Source: Aureobasidium sp. EXF-3400
Lineage: Eukaryota; Ascomycota; Dothideomycetes; Dothideales; Saccotheciaceae
NCBI GenBank assembly: GCA_024195585.1
Contig: SWBL01000056.1
Span: forward strand, 120,566 to 184,565
Direction: 5' to 3'
Length of the DNA stretch: 64,000 nt
Made by a program: the position numbers and the translations under genes. The notes under the pieces were generated by a model. That model saw nothing but the letters and a program-made list of their open reading frames with translations. It had not been told where the DNA came from and ran no database searches. Positions 11,273-24,828 of the stretch are shown here, one piece after another. Each line of letters opens with the position of its first letter. The stretch's first letter is position 1.

Positions 11273-14200
11273 GTTGATGATATGTTCTCGAAAGAGCTAA
11301 TTGAAGAAGAGACGATAGGACATGCTACGAGAAGGGGTTGATTGTTCTTTTCCTGAAAGTGTTTCCTCAGAGATACAGGATAGATACCCCGCACGGAAAA
11401 TGCGGAGCCCAAGAGATAAAAGGGCTCAGGACAAGACCTGGCGTTGCATCATCAGCGCCGCCATTGGTCAGTCTGACCACGCTATCTTTCCTCTCAGCTG
11501 CATGTTATCTAGAACGTTGGTCCAACAAGGAAGATTACGGCTTCAGATAAACCAATTGGAGTCGTTCAAAAGCCCAAGATAATCCTTATCATGGTTGACA
11601 AGTCATAAGCTACATGCGTTCAGAAATTCGCAGCACTTTCACCGCTCTTCTGAACGTCGTTTTGTCTTCTTGTTCAGAAGAAGTCTTTTTGCCAAACAGT
11701 TGCTCGTACGAGAACGCGCCTCCTGCCTCCTCACATGTGACCAAGAAAGCGGCGCTGTCCTCAATGTGGGGTAGCCTCGGAGATACTACGAGTTTGGTAC
11801 CGCCGACTCTCTGCTTGTTTCCGACTTCGGCAGCTAGGTAATCCCAACTTGAAGGATTAATTGATACGGCATTTCGCCGACAGTCAGGGAGAGAAGTCCT
11901 CGTAGTCATCGAGCAACCCTTGCTTCTCCATGGCCAACACCGCTTACCTATGTGTTGTTGCCAAGAACAATGATCGGCGAAATTGAAAGGAGTGTAACGT
12001 CTTGGCGTGGAGAACAATGGAGAGATAATAAGGAGAAAAAAAAAGGAAGAAAAAAGAATGAGATGAGGCTTCTTCGTGTTCGAGAAGTCAGTCCCATGCG
12101 TGTAGCCGTGGGATGGCACGACACTCCCAAGCAAAAGCGTGATATCCACCAAGAGCTAGACTGCCGGCTCTCTGCGGATGTTGCTTTCTTGCTTACAGTT
12201 AAGGAGTTCCTGATCATACCTGTTCGATGGCTGTATGCGAATGCAAAAAATTTCTGGAGTGTATAGACTGGTACAGTCGTCGGATAGCGCGCAAATCCAT
12301 GCGTCTGCATATCCCAAGGATTGCAGCAAACTGCAGGACGCAGATACACCACGTACACAGAAAGTGACCGAGGAGCAAGAGAGAGAGAAAAAAAGGTATG
12401 AAGGAGACGTAAGAAAACAAGACAGATACAAAGGTGCGAGCAATCAGAGAGCAAGAACGAAAATGGAAGAAAGACTTGAGACCACATGGACGACAAAGTT
12501 GACCAGACAATTGAAGTGTTCTTCGTCTGGTACTCTTAGTCACATGGCGCATTTCCCGCTTACCTCTCCACAACACTCCCACACGCGCAGAAAGCAAGTT
12601 GGAGGTTGCGTACGGGGCGGCATATTTCGCTTGCTGGTTGGACCAGAGGTTGGTCGAGGGCCTGACTCCTCATCGACTCAGGCGAGATTACATTGTCTTC
12701 GCTACCCATTACCAAGCGAATTGTGCTAATGACAACAGAATCGAGGGAGGCCTGGGAGCAGCTAAGCATCAAGTCTGAGAGTACCATAGGCTTCCATTTG
12801 CTTCAAATCGATTCGCCAGCACAAGTCATCTACAAGATATGATGGTAACACGAGCTGAGTAGACGAAGTTACAGCAACGGTTTGAGACACGACATTGTCT
12901 AGGTGCTTCGGAAGAAGGACCGCTTGCTTTGTTGAATTGTTCCAAAGTTCGGGTCGTTACATTTAAGCACGCAACACTTGCACGTCCCGGAACATGGCAA
13001 GCTGCAATAGGGCATATGAGTGACTGGGAACCAACTGCAACGTGCCGGAGTCATCTTTTCACGTGTTAATAGACTCTTGGAGAGGCGAAGCACGTATTGA
13101 TCGTCGTTGAAGGTGGGTTCTGTTCGACAGACGTTCGCGTTCCGCTGATTGAAGTGACTATCTTATGCGATCTTGGGAAAAAATCGTATGGGAATAAGAT
13201 AGACGCAGCGAAGCCAATATAGTCAATCTTTCAGAGTATGCTTCCGATGAAGCCTGGTGCCTGATACAATGATTGTCCACCAGTTGAGGATCTATACAGA
13301 ATCCCAGCAGTTCATCTTCAAATCTGCTAATGCTTGCGCCAATTGCCGGCAACTAAAGCGTGGCACTGGGGATCCCGCTCGGTACCATAGCTGTTGGAGC
13401 GTTCGAACGCCTTTGTGTGTGGCTAATTGTCAAGGTTGGTCTCAGACTATGCCATTTCGACGCCCTTGCTTGGAAGAGTTCACAGCATCAAGAAATTGTA
13501 CAAGGCGCATGAATCGACGCTTCGCGCGACAAGGCGGTAGCTCTGAGACGAAATTCCTGTTCGAGAAGCGCCGTCGCAAGACTCGGTGGTGGGTTTTTAG
13601 TCATCCACTTGATCGCATGCACATCTTGTGCTGAAGCTCCCCACCAGAGCCGCAATACACGCGGTGGGGCCAAAGTGGCGCGCGGTCCTGGAGCTAATCG
13701 GTTCAACGCTGTTTCCTGCAAGCAAGCGCGCGAACTTTTAAACTCTGCGTCATCGATGACAAGTGAGCGACACTGGTTGACCACGCATTCGGAAGGTCGT
13801 TTTGAAACAGCACTACGAGAAGTGATACGCGGCGCTATTCATCATGATGGCCAACGGAGATTAGAAACCTCAAACTCCATGACACTGATAATCCCTTCTC
13901 AACCAGGCAAATTCTGCCAAATAACGTGGCGCTCTGGGTGGCCCAACGATCTGTTTAGGCTATGTGAACTGCGAGTGCAACAGAAGAAGATCAGCAACGC
14001 ATTGCTTACAATTCGTCACCCCCTCTCGGTGCAAGAGGATCCGTATTATCGAGCAGGCTATGCGCGGAGACGCTTGACGTGGTGGATATGATCATGTCGC
14101 TGCTGCTGCACGCGCCTAGCAGGAAAGTGCCGTGCGCACATCGTACAAGGTCCTATGAGAGATGCGTTATGAAGCCTCGGTAGATGAGCCATGTGTTTTC

Positions 14201-14998
14201 CAGGTCTAGAAGGCGCACCTTTGATCCCACGTACATCAGCGGGTCCGAGCGCTCCTTTAGCGCGAGACCCAGGCATGGATCATGAGTGACATTTCCGCCG
14301 TTGAACTGGGCAGAACAGCCACCATCCATCATGCCCAGCCCAATGCAAGGATTGGAACCAAAAATGCATCAAGTCAAGGGCTCTGTCTCCCATTTGCCAC
14401 CTTAGCAATGGCCAATCTCGTAACCGACTCTTCTACTGCATCCAGAAGGCGTGGGTCTTTCCCCCAGGAATCGGTAACTCCGTCTCAAGGCCCGAGCCTG
14501 TTCGCTCTGCAACTTGTAGCCCATCAAGAGCCCTCTTTTTCCTCTTGAACTCCGTCTCTTGGACTTGTTTTCATTCATTCGCTCGTTACTACGTCCTCCT
14601 TGATCTGCGAACTGATAGTCCCGGCACTTGCTTCTCGCACGGCTTTCACCTTGTCACTTTTCCATCATCATATCATCTCGCATTCATCCTACGCGTAAAC
14701 ATATAGGATCAACTTTCATCCTTGCTTCGGATCTAGCACCGCGTCTGAGGTCTTGGTGTCACGGCGCATTTTCTCCAAAGGACTGGAAATCTTTGAATAG
14801 TCACGCCCTTGCAATTCATTGTTTTCTCCTCTCCTGAGTAATGGCCGGCGCTTGCCAAGTTCTCTGATATCGAGCTGTGTAGTGTTTCTCACTTGAGCTC
14901 CTTCATTGCCACTACAGGATTCACTGGTCCGCTGGCCCGCTTCTACCTGATCGCTCGACTTTGTGTTACCTCGAATTCTCTTTCAAACAGTCATAGAC
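11273..14998. other. 3.7-kb gene-poor region
   Basis: No gene is supported. The minus strand holds pyrimidine tracts near 12030-12060 and 12370-12400, as expected in the promoter or leader of the minus-strand regulator. The ORFs 11610-12152 (minus, 180 codons), 11948-12496 (minus) and 13609-14091 (plus, 160 codons) have no recognisable domain and about the length expected by chance. The last 430 nt (14560-14998) are CT-rich on the plus strand and are probably the 5' leader of the next gene. Confidence 0.5.
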
Positions 14999-16320
14999 AT
15001 GCCAGAGATTGACATTCAAGACGGCCCCACCGACTTCGAATCAACATCCCCTACAGACTCCGCGCCTTCAGCAAACTACTATCATACGCCAAATTTATCA
15101 CATTCGACATCTGCCGGAGTTGCGAAGAGAAGGAAGAACTCGAAGGTCAAGATGAGCCCTATACTCAAACGCGCTTCGTCAACCCCGCAGCTGAATGGAC
15201 TCTCTGTCCAGGAGTCAGGAGGACTATCACCTAGCGCTCTTGACAAGAGAAGGAACAAACTAGGTTATCAGCGCATATCAATTGCTTGCTGTAAGTGAAT
15301 GCTGGATTATCCGTAATATCGAGATTTGTTTACTGATTACCACTAGCTCATTGCAGGCGCAGGAAAATAAGATGTGTCCTTGCGGAAGGTGATGATATGG
15401 GCAGATGCAACAACTGCATTCGACTGAAGAAAGAGTGTGTCTTCTACCCTGTCGATTCAGCAGGAGGTCCAGAGAGTCGCGCGCAGACAAAGGGATCCAA
15501 GGATTCTTCAGTAATCTCAAACTCACCAACAGAGATGCATCCTCCAGGCTCAAAACTCGAGCACGATCACGAAATGAATCGATTCCCTCATCTTGCATCA
15601 AACGCACCTCCAGAATACGGCACAGTTGATCCTAGTACAGGGTTGGGCATTTCTACATCCAGTAAGACAATCCGTGGCAAGTCAGTGAGATCTTTTTGTT
15701 GACCATTTCTAGCACCAGTCGCGTCCGAGTTTGCCTTCGCTCGCCCTGGCTATCCCTCCATCTACGCCGGCGACATGTCAGGAACTGAGCCTCCAACACC
15801 AGTGCACTGGAACTCTTCGCAAATGGGCGACTATTCGAACTACTCGACGACAGCTGAACATTCCCCGAACGTATACCCATCTTTCGCGTTTCCACCGCAA
15901 CGGGATGAATATGCTCTCCAGCAGCCTCCGATACGTTCTATGTCATACGGACACATCGAACCTCAGCTACAAGGCTTTGCACCTGCTGGACATCCGGTTG
16001 AATACACAAGACCAGGTTCTTCACATTACAACCTTACACCTCTCGACACAGGGGCACCACCTGGTACTATCTCTGAGGCTTCCTTATCCACCCCCGTCAC
16101 TAGCGAACCTACCATGGCCCCCGTTGGTATGTACCCTCCTCAATGGGGTTACTATCAACAACAGCCCCCCATGGGTATGGATTATTCTTCAAGACACGAT
16201 TCTCTTCCCACGCAATGGTACCATCCTCAACAGTTAGGATCATCCATGACAGAGCACGATCTACATCATCAGCATCCCATGTCTCAAGCTCCGGGAAGCG
16301 CATATGTTAAAAGATCTTAG
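14999..16320 (+). CDS. Zn(II)2Cys6 DNA-binding protein without a recognisable middle domain
   Basis: Three exons: 14999-15290, 15347-15661 and 15713-16320, give 404 residues. Introns are 15291-15346 (56 nt) and 15662-15712 (51 nt). The first intron splits the zinc cluster codons: IAC before it, SHCRRRKIRC after it, then CNNCIRLKKEC and FYPVD. The cluster is unusual in lying about 95 residues from the N-terminus, with a nine-residue spacing in its central loop. The rest is Pro-, Gln-, Tyr- and Ser-rich (for example QWGYYQQQPPMGMDY), like a disordered activation region. No Fungal_trans domain is visible, and the protein is short for a regulator of this class. The target is unknown. Confidence 0.87.
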
Positions 16321-19094
16321 CGATGATGCGCCTGGTCTTGCAGGGTTCATTCTCATTTACCTTCTTCACGTCTTCACTTCGGTCTTTGCAAGACTGTTCT
16401 TTCTCGGGCATTACAGTTTTGGCGTTCTTAGCGGTGTACAAAATCGGGGGTAGGCTATGTACTTTATTCGGCGTTTCTAGATGTATCGACAGCACACGAC
16501 CTGGAAGGTTATCTCGGACAGAAGACTCGGAGTTATGATATGAGGGGATTAATATGCCTTGCGAAATCGATTCTGGCACTGGTTGCGATGCACATATAGC
16601 GGTTTGCTTTTTTCTGCATTGTACCAGAACATACGAGAACCTTTCTTTTTGCTCATCATGTTTTCTCTCCCAAGTCCGCTGCGTCTCTAACGTACTGGTC
16701 TTCCTGTGTTGCTGGTTGTCGGTTTAATCTCTCCATGACACCTCAAACTTACACAAGCGCGACCTCCTTCCCTTTCCAACTCAGACAATGTGGAGCCGCT
16801 CCTAGCGTCTGCGATTGGACGCCACAATAGCCATCCTAACGATTAAGATCAACATCGTTGCACGAATCCTCGACTCTTTTTCCACGGGCCACGATCCCTT
16901 TCTTGGGCCTGCCAAACTAGATTGTTGGTTATCCGAGATCTTTAGCGCTGGTTGCGACCAATTCGGAAGGATTGGACCAGTTTAAAGGCAGGGGCACCAT
17001 CATATCATTATCACATGCAGTTCTATGCTATTAGGTGGTTGGTATGATCAGTAATCCCCGGAAGTGATGTGCACCAGTTCGATCCGACACGTATGCGCAA
17101 CGAAATGCGTGAGCCCACAATGGACTCGGAAATACGCACAGTACAATTCCTCCGTCAATTATTGCATACACTTAAAAGTACTTACCAAGCGAATGATCTG
17201 CTACTCTTTCTCGACATGGCATCATCCGTAAGTAGGGCTTTGAAGATCACACGCTCTGCAGAAATGGATGTCAATGGTCCCAATGATTAGTTAGCTGCAG
17301 CAGGCAGCGATCGTTAAATTGATCAGGAGAGGTGATGGTGGTGTTGTTGTTCTTGTTCTTGCACCATTTGGCGATTTAAGCGCAAGAAGGAGGGTCCAGA
17401 TGCGCCATTGGCTGTTCTGCGAGACTTGACAGTCGTTCCTCTCGCGGTGCAACAAGAAACACTATTAACGCCGCTTCAACCTAGTTACTACTGTCCAAGC
17501 TTGTCTGTTGGCATCTCCAACGGTCAGAGGTGCTCCGGCGCGCCGCGTGCGCAACTGTAGATCCGGATGCTGGGTCCATCGCATGCCGACTACATCACCA
17601 TCACTCAACATGAGTCGATCCGCTGCCCAATCAATAACACGACTCTTTTTGCTCGGAGGTAATATTGCGGAGAAGTTCGGACAAGATCTGTGATGCTTGT
17701 TCGAAGATGGAACAGAGGGGGAGATTGCGCACCACAGCCTTGTTTCCCACTTGATTTGACAACTTGGAAAATTCAAGGGCGAAAGTCCGGGCTATATCAA
17801 AACCTTGATATAGGCATTAGAAGGAAGGAAACTCTCTTTGCGGCAAGTGCAGGAAATGCGCTGCCCACAGCGAAAACGATTCAAGAATAATAATGTGAAA
17901 AACACAAGATGTTGCAATGGATTGTGAACCCCTTCATCCAATAAGATTCAGCCCGGAAAACTCTCTCCTCCTCTTTCCAATTTTGCGTTTGGCACAGCCA
18001 CTCTGGCCAACGCTCTGGTCGTTGGGCTTTCAAAGCGTGCGCTTTTACGGGGTAGTGACACTACTCCCTTAACAAGTAACGCGAGTGCGAAACCGCAGAT
18101 CAGCGCAACGAGGCGCGCGACCGTTGCATGGTGTGCGCAAGCTCTTGACGCTGCATCTTGCTTACCGTCGTCTCTGATTTCCTCTTGACTATGTTTCGTA
18201 AGGTGGGGCCCTTGGTGGTGGTCTTTCTTGCCTTTGGTGACTTGCTCCAAGACATAAGTCAGGACTTGAAACACAACGAACAAATAACACCGAGCAAACC
18301 AGAGGGCAAAAGTATCGCGAGTCGGATGTGATGCCATAGGCTGGTAAGCGCATGCTGGACGGCTACGTTCGGTGGGCACGACGTAAGGCAGGCTTGTGCT
18401 TGATGTTCCTACATGTTTTGTGGGTGGAATCGCCGATTGGAACATTGGAGCGAGAACGACTAAAAGGACAAGCGATAGATCCGCAGTAGACTGGAACCAC
18501 AAACGATAACATCAATAATATGTTGGAAAGTAATAGCGATGGAAGAAGGATGCATCATGTGGTAGTGGCCGGCAGTTGTTTTGGTCAAAAGATGTTCGGA
18601 ATAGAGAAAAAGATAGAATGTGTGAATAACTTGTCACTATGGCAAGGGTGGAGCGAGTGGAACGGGCCCTCTCTGGCATCTCCGTTGCACGTCATGCTCT
18701 AGATCAGATTCTCTGTATGCTCACCACGTTATTTGAGATTCCTGAGATACGGGTCGGATCTGAGTCCGTCACGCGCGACGTGCCCAGATGAGAATTTGTG
18801 TCTGGCATATGAAAAGTACTCCGAGCCCCTCTCAGTGTGACGTTGGTCGTCACGCAGGCATCGACGTGGGCTCTCCATATGAAAGCCTGGGCCATTCCTT
18901 CAACCTATGCTGCATCTCTATGGGGCCCGATACCAACCAAGGCCATTTAAACCTGATCACAAGAGACATGTAGGACATCATTTTAAGGCTGGAGAGCAAG
19001 GCGGATGATACTAACACACCCAAATGACGTTGGTAGTATAGTAAGAGGTGTGTGAGGTGCAGACTCTCTGTTGTCATACTCCACGCCAACATGA
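16321..19094. other. 2.8-kb gene-poor region
   Basis: No gene is supported. The minus-strand ORF 17948-18502 (184 codons) has two hydrophobic stretches and an N-terminal segment that could be a signal peptide, but it shows no family resemblance and lacks other support. An STRE-like CCCCT lies at 18826-18830, 5' of the stress-protein gene. Confidence 0.45.
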
Positions 19095-19116
19095 CCCCTC
19101 GCCTGGCGATATATAA
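19095..19116 (+). promoter_or_regulatory. STRE-like element and TATA box of the HSP12-like gene
   Basis: CCCCT at 19095-19099 is the reverse of the stress response element AGGGG. TATATAA at 19110-19116 lies 87 nt before the ATG, a suitable distance for a TATA box with a short leader. A second CCCCT lies at 18826-18830. In yeast, STREs bound by Msn2/4 drive HSP12. Their use here is inferred from motif and position only. Confidence 0.5.
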
Positions 19117-19202
19117 GGCAAGTTCGTTGTAGGAAATGTACTCATCATTCCATATTTCTCATTCATCCAAACAACCCTCCAAAGTATACAAGTGCTACCA
19201 TC

Positions 19203-19577
19203 ATGTCTGACCAGGGGTATGTTGCCCAAAGCACTCGAAAGAGATGAACCCAGTCTAATGATACCCTCAACTACACAGACGCGAATCCTTCACTGACAAG
19301 GTCTCCAAGACCGTCATGCCTGACAGTCAAAAGTCTGGTATGGACAAGACCAAGGACAAGGCATCTGGTGGCATGGACAGCGTAGCCGGTTCCATGCAGC
19401 CTGACAGCATGAAGTCGGACTCGCAGAAAGCGGGTGATAAGAGCTCCAGCATGTATGAACAAACCAAGGATGCTGTCAGCAACACTTTCTCCAGTGATAA
19501 CAGTAGGTTTTTTGCCCTGTACAGAAAGGGATGAACGAAGCAAGATGCTAATCGAAAGTTGGACAGACAAGCAGTAG
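19203..19577 (+). CDS. HSP9/HSP12-type stress protein
   Basis: Small hydrophilic proteins of this family (PF04119) are induced by heat, osmotic or starvation stress and fold on membranes to stabilise them. Exon 1 is only 14 nt (19203-19216, MSDQG), the intron is 19217-19278 (62 nt), and exon 2 starts at 19279. Family features are RESFTDKVSKTVMPDSQKS and later QPDSMKSDSQKAGDK, with the repeated PDS-x-KS motif. The protein is rich in Ser, Lys, Asp and Met. The C-terminus is uncertain: splicing out 19503 to about 19567 and joining ACAAGCAGTAG gives ...SSDNNKQ with a stop at 19577. Reading through gives ...DNSRFFALYRKG with a stop at 19534. Length is about 80-90 residues. Confidence 0.8.
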
Positions 19578-20214
19578 TCTTCATGATGGCAAGGACTTGT
19601 CAAGCCGTATGTGGCTCATGGATAGTAGCAGATACTCGTAATCTTATGACAGCGAAGCCGTCACCTATCATCACAGTCAATTCATCATCGTGAGCTAGCC
19701 TACATGGACAGCGACGATGCTGCTGAGATGGAGTGCTTGACCATAATCCCACAGGGTGTTGAATTTCACACAAGCGCTCCCTGAATATACAGTAAGTTTC
19801 AAGACTTCGCTGTTCTCGAGATGTATCACAAAATATCAATACAAATTCAATCAAGTTCAGTACATAATTCCACTACAAGAGTACGGAGTATGATCCGAGC
19901 GAAGATAAATGATAGGCAGGGTCATCCTACCAACCACAGCAATAAAGAACAAAAGAAAAAGTAAGAAAAACACGAAGCGAACAACATCAGATCAGAAGCA
20001 ATCAGAATGTAAGTTCGCGGCAGGACTAAAGTTAGCCAGTGAGAGTATTGACTAACAGCTCTCTTCGGAGCCATTGCCGTCAGACTCCGTGCTATACCAG
20101 GGATAGAGGAAGGTGCGGTTGAGCAAGCTTGGCAAGGCAGCAACCTCCATCTCTGTTCTTTGCTGGTCCGTCACACTCAACAAACACCCCATCATTCATT
20201 ACAATACAGCCATC
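19578..20214. other. Intergenic, no gene seen
   Basis: This lies between the HSP12-like gene and the next zinc-cluster regulator, both plus strand. No ORF resembles a known protein and there is no repeat of note. Confidence 0.5.
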
Positions 20215-22901
20215 ATGTCCAACAGAGATGCGAATGAAGCGCTCAAGAAAAAGCGTGCAAGGTCGCAACTCAGCTGTACAGCTTGCCGCCAGGGAAAACT
20301 ACGATGCAACCGTGCGACGCCATCATGCGACCAATGTACGAAACGGAGCAAAGAATCAGCATGCTCCTATTTACCTCCAAAAACGAAATCCAGAGGCCCA
20401 CAAGATGTCAAAAGTCGGATACATCATCTCGAACAGCTCGTAGTCGATCTGATGAATTCGAGGCCATCAAATGGTAACGATACTACGACCAGCAGTGAGA
20501 ATTCGAACAGCGCTGCTATCAGTGTCAGAGAGTCTCCACCCACCTTACAGTCTGACTCTTCACGATCTGCTACTAGAAGCCTGTCCGAGCCAGAGAAGAC
20601 TCAATCTGAGGTGACTCCACCCTACAGCGAAGATGGTAATTCACCAGCGAAGCAACATCAACATGAAGCACCGCACCAGCTAGAATCCTTTGGTCATTTA
20701 CGAATCAGTAAAGATGGTACTAGGTACGTAAGCAATGGCGTGAAGAGTATGAATCAACAGACCCTGGGCAGCGTTTCGATCTTGCATCCGCAACTCTTCT
20801 GTGACGTTGCAGTGTTGTTCGTCGACCAAGTACCTATGAAGAGAGCCTGCTGCCGCATCTGACGATCAGAGTTGATGGGCACCTTGCTACAAATGAGATG
20901 GGTTTTGGCGCTGTGACATATGGCGGTGGATCACTCTTTCATCTGAATTATGCTAACAGCACCTTCCATCTTGTAGCTATTTCGGATCATCTCACTGGGC
21001 CACAATCCTGAATAGCATCTGCGAACTGAAACGAGATCTAGAAGACTCCGGCGACGAGGCTTCAGACGATGATTTCGATGCATGGCGCAACGAGGAACCG
21101 TTGAATGCTTACGATGAAGAATTGCCTGGCCTCTTACGCTCACCTCGCCGAGTCACAAAAGCTGAATTGCTGTCATACATGCCACCAAAAGTCGAAGCAG
21201 ATGCACTGGTCTCACTCTGGTTTAGAGTACCACATCCTTACAAGGCAATAATCCACGCCCCTCAATTCCAACACGAATACCGACAGTTCTGGCGATCACC
21301 AACTAGCGCGCCAGTCATGTGGTTGGGCGTGCTGTATGGAATGTTCGGCATGGCAAGTCTGTTCAAATTACGTGCTCTAAGAAATCCCAACACTCCAGAA
21401 GTCCGGGCCACTATTAGGAAAGCAGACCTTTACCAAGAATTAACGGCATCGGCGGCTGTGCTGGGAAACTATTTGAAACCGAAAACCTACACGATAGAGT
21501 GCTTGATACTCCATGCCGGGGGTAGCATGAACAACAATCCTAATGATGTCTGGCTTCTCATGGGCATCGTTTTCAGGTTGGCTCTTCGCATGGGTTATCA
21601 TCGAGATCCAAGTCACTACAGTAACATATCAGTACTCGCAGGAGAGATGCGACGAAGGGTTTGGTATTTACTATATATGTTCGACACCCTTGGATCTTTC
21701 CAGCTCGGCCTACCTGCTATGCTGCGTGCAGTGCAGAGTGACACTCAACCTCCACACAATCTCTTCGATCAAGACTTCTCCATACATAGCAAGACTTTAC
21801 CACCACCAAGACCCGTCGAACAACTCACTCCTTCGGCTTACGGTGCTAGCAAGACCAGACTGGTTCAGGTGTTTGCTTTGGCAGCGGACATGTCGCATGC
21901 AACAACACCCCCATCATATGCCGAAGTTTTGGAGCTAGATACGAAATTAGATGCGACAAAGGCGACTATACCCCCCGGACTACGATTCCAGGATGAACTG
22001 TGTCTTACAGAAGACCCGGAATCGCTGATGTGTCGATTCGGTCTTGATTTGGTCTATCTCAAGGCCAAGATAGTCCTCCACCGTCGCTTCATGGTAGCAT
22101 CAGCATCCCAAGCTGCAGTGACTTATTCTCGAAATTGCTGCATTGACTCGGCAATGAAAATACTTGAGCATCACCGGACCATCTATCGGGCATCCCATCC
22201 TGGTGGACAGCTCGAGAGCGTTTCTTGGTACATGTGCTTCATGGGTACATACGACTTCCTGTTGGCAAGTATAATCATATGCCTAGAACTGGCGCGCCAA
22301 CTTACCGAACAACCCGATCCGGAAACCGACAAGATCGCTACACGTGCAGACATGGTAGCAGCACTTGAAGCATCGAAGAAAGTCTGGGAAGAGGCGGGCG
22401 AGGATGATTTCGAGCCTGCACTTGGATCAGACAGACCAGGCCAGATGATCGAAAATGCCGCCGTGGGAGAGATCAAGAAGGCATGCAAAGCAATGACAAT
22501 TATGCTGGAGAAGATAAGAATGGACAAGAGTAGAGACGTTGCACCTCCAGCTTCGAGAGGAACAGATTTTACACAGATGTCGATGCCTGAAGAGTTGATG
22601 ACAACGTCCTCCGTCCTACCTGCGAGCAATGGCTGGCCAGCAACAGATCAATGGGCTGCTCAACACGACTTTGTGAACCTAGACAATATGATAGATGTGT
22701 CCAACGACATCAACTGGGTAAGTGAGACAATATCAGCTAACAGGAATATATATGATTAACAAACAATGACAGGAGATGTGGGATCAACAATTCTCAACGC
22801 AACAAGAACAACAACAACTTGATCAATTCACTTGGACAGTGAATGACATGTTAGCTGCTGGTGCACCGGGACTACCAGAAATGGATATGAATTTGGGCTA
22901 A
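20215..22901 (+). CDS. Zn(II)2Cys6 transcription factor with Fungal_trans domain
   Basis: Three exons: 20215-20723, 20977-22717 and 22773-22901, encode 792 residues. The zinc cluster lies near residues 21-50 (CTACRQGKLRCN then CDQCTKRSKESAC). A short coiled coil follows (VKSRIHHLEQLVVDLM), then a Ser/Thr-rich linker. The middle domain (PF04082 type) starts about residue 215 with LVSLWFRVPHPYKAIIHAPQFQHEY and includes LRMGYHRDPS and RRRVWYLLYMFD, the standard motifs. The first intron (253 nt) is long for this locus, but splicing it out rebuilds the conserved DGTSYFGSSHWATI junction. The second intron is 55 nt. The C-terminus is Gln-rich. The target pathway is unknown. Confidence 0.88.
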
Positions 22902-24828
22902 AGACCTTTTCTGCGATGTTCAGGTCTATCGCGATGGCATATGGCATAGTTGTAGCTATGAGTATGTACGAATATCTTGGTAACGAAGAAGTGCTCGCGG
23001 AGTGTTCGCGAAGAGTCATCTAATATGCACCGTTCAAGAGTCTACCGTGGTCCGGAAATTGTATATCCTGGTGCTCACACGAACATATGTCATTCTCGAG
23101 GAGGTAAGATGGTCCTTCATGGAAACTGATGAGTTTGAGCGCACTCTGTGGATGGAAGAACGACATGATGCGCAGTTTCTCAGAAGATCTTGCCAAGTCG
23201 ACGATGTAGAAGATACAGGTCTCAGGTAGGGAGGAAGAATGACGAGTGCCAGTACGTAGGCTTGTTTGTTGGTACAGAAAGTTCTCAAGATACAGGACTA
23301 CGGTAGGAATCACCGATCTCATAGAGGTTGTTGTGCATCTCCTCAATTATACGCACGTGGCGACACATTAAGGGAGCGAGGCACTTCTCAACAAGATAGA
23401 GAGATCTGAGAACTTCCCTACGGTCGCAAATGCTAAAAGATGCGGTCATGACCGCAAGATACACGCGGTAATACGTTATCGAAACATGTCACCTTTACCG
23501 AACGATGATGGGACAAAGAAACAGAGTGACGCTAGAGGAAGCGAGAAGTGGAAGGCACAACCAGAAACCGACCGATGTGCACAAGGCAAGGCAGGAGGAG
23601 CTAGGAAGCAGGAGACGGACACTGCTCAAACTGGAGCGTCAAGGAAATGATCGGGAAGAAGCACCACCACACGAAGAACATCTCTTTGACTTTAGAAACG
23701 TCTCCATACGTTAGTGTCAAAGAACCTGTGAGAATGTTTTTGCTGCCGTTTCGTTGCAGGACTACTGCAAGCAAAGCGGCAATAAAAGACTACTATAGCA
23801 ACCATATTTTTACTTTGTCAATCTCGCTTGCAAGGATTTGACTCAGGAATACGAAGGAGAACAAAACCATCTAAGTTAGAGTCCAAGATATCAGTTTCCG
23901 CATACGATCAGGCACGATAACATGAAAGCTACTTTACGGGGTGGTCCATAATGGTCGGTCATTTGAGAAACAGATCACGAACTGCTAATCAGAAATCATA
24001 CCGAGAGGTTTATTGATATGTATGTCATGCAGACACCTTTCGTTACCTGCTACAAGGGAGGTAGACGTAGCCAAGATATAGCGAATCGAGAACTACGGCC
24101 GTGAAGCAACAACGAATGATATCGACCAATGTCTATAACAAAATGAGAACAGCTGACCTCGGACCGAGGACAGACCAGCGAGCTAGGCAACGTATGCTCG
24201 TCTACACGGTTGGATTGGGATTCAAGTTTGCAGATAAACGAGGTCTGTGGTGCTTGACCCGCGTAAGGCTGAGAGAGCAAACCTTGTGCTTCGCAATAAT
24301 CACGCCCAAAAATAGACGAAGCGAATAAAAGCGCAAGGATGGGAAAGATCAGGCGGAATACGAGAAGGAAGGATTCATCGAGCATACGTACGTATGTCAT
24401 GCCATGGTCCTTTCAACTGTTTCATCGACTCGCAAAGGTGGAACATCGCAAGGACGACGGAATCGTGCAACCGAGCCAACGTGCTGGGACAGCAACGTCG
24501 ATTTGACTTTGATCATATGGACAAGCTTCATCTTTCCGATCTGGCGCCTGAGACATAGAATATGCTTCCAACGCTAAACTCTGACAGGGACGAATGAAAG
24601 AGGGAAGGTGAAGCATAGAAGAGACCTTGGGCCATCAGATCAGGAAGCATTTGAATTGAGAGCATCCAAGCGGGTATATTGTCAGAAAAAGAAAAGACCG
24701 AGACCAAGACCATCCCAAACCACCTTGCCCAGTACCAGTAGGGTAAGAACACCATTCTCCGAACGCCACTTTGGTTATATACATTACATCACTTTTCCAT
24801 ATACATGATTCAATCGTGAGAAAGACTT
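22902..24828. other. 1.9-kb intergenic region
   Basis: It lies between the 3' ends of the convergent zinc-cluster and bHLH genes. Only short overlapping ORFs of fewer than about 120 codons occur, none recognisable. I see no RNA gene. Confidence 0.5.

Noticed and set aside
11610..12152. 180-codon minus-strand ORF upstream of a regulator
   Set aside because: Its first third is low-complexity from a pyrimidine tract. The rest (from INPSSWDYLAAEVG) looks protein-like but matches nothing I know. Not strong enough to call.
13609..14091. 160-codon plus-strand ORF in the 3.7-kb gap
   Set aside because: Unrecognised composition, no leader or homologous motif, and length within chance.
17948..18502. 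184-codon minus-strand ORF with hydrophobic segments
   Set aside because: One ORF of this length is expected by chance in a 64-kb window. No motif, intron or family resemblance supports it.
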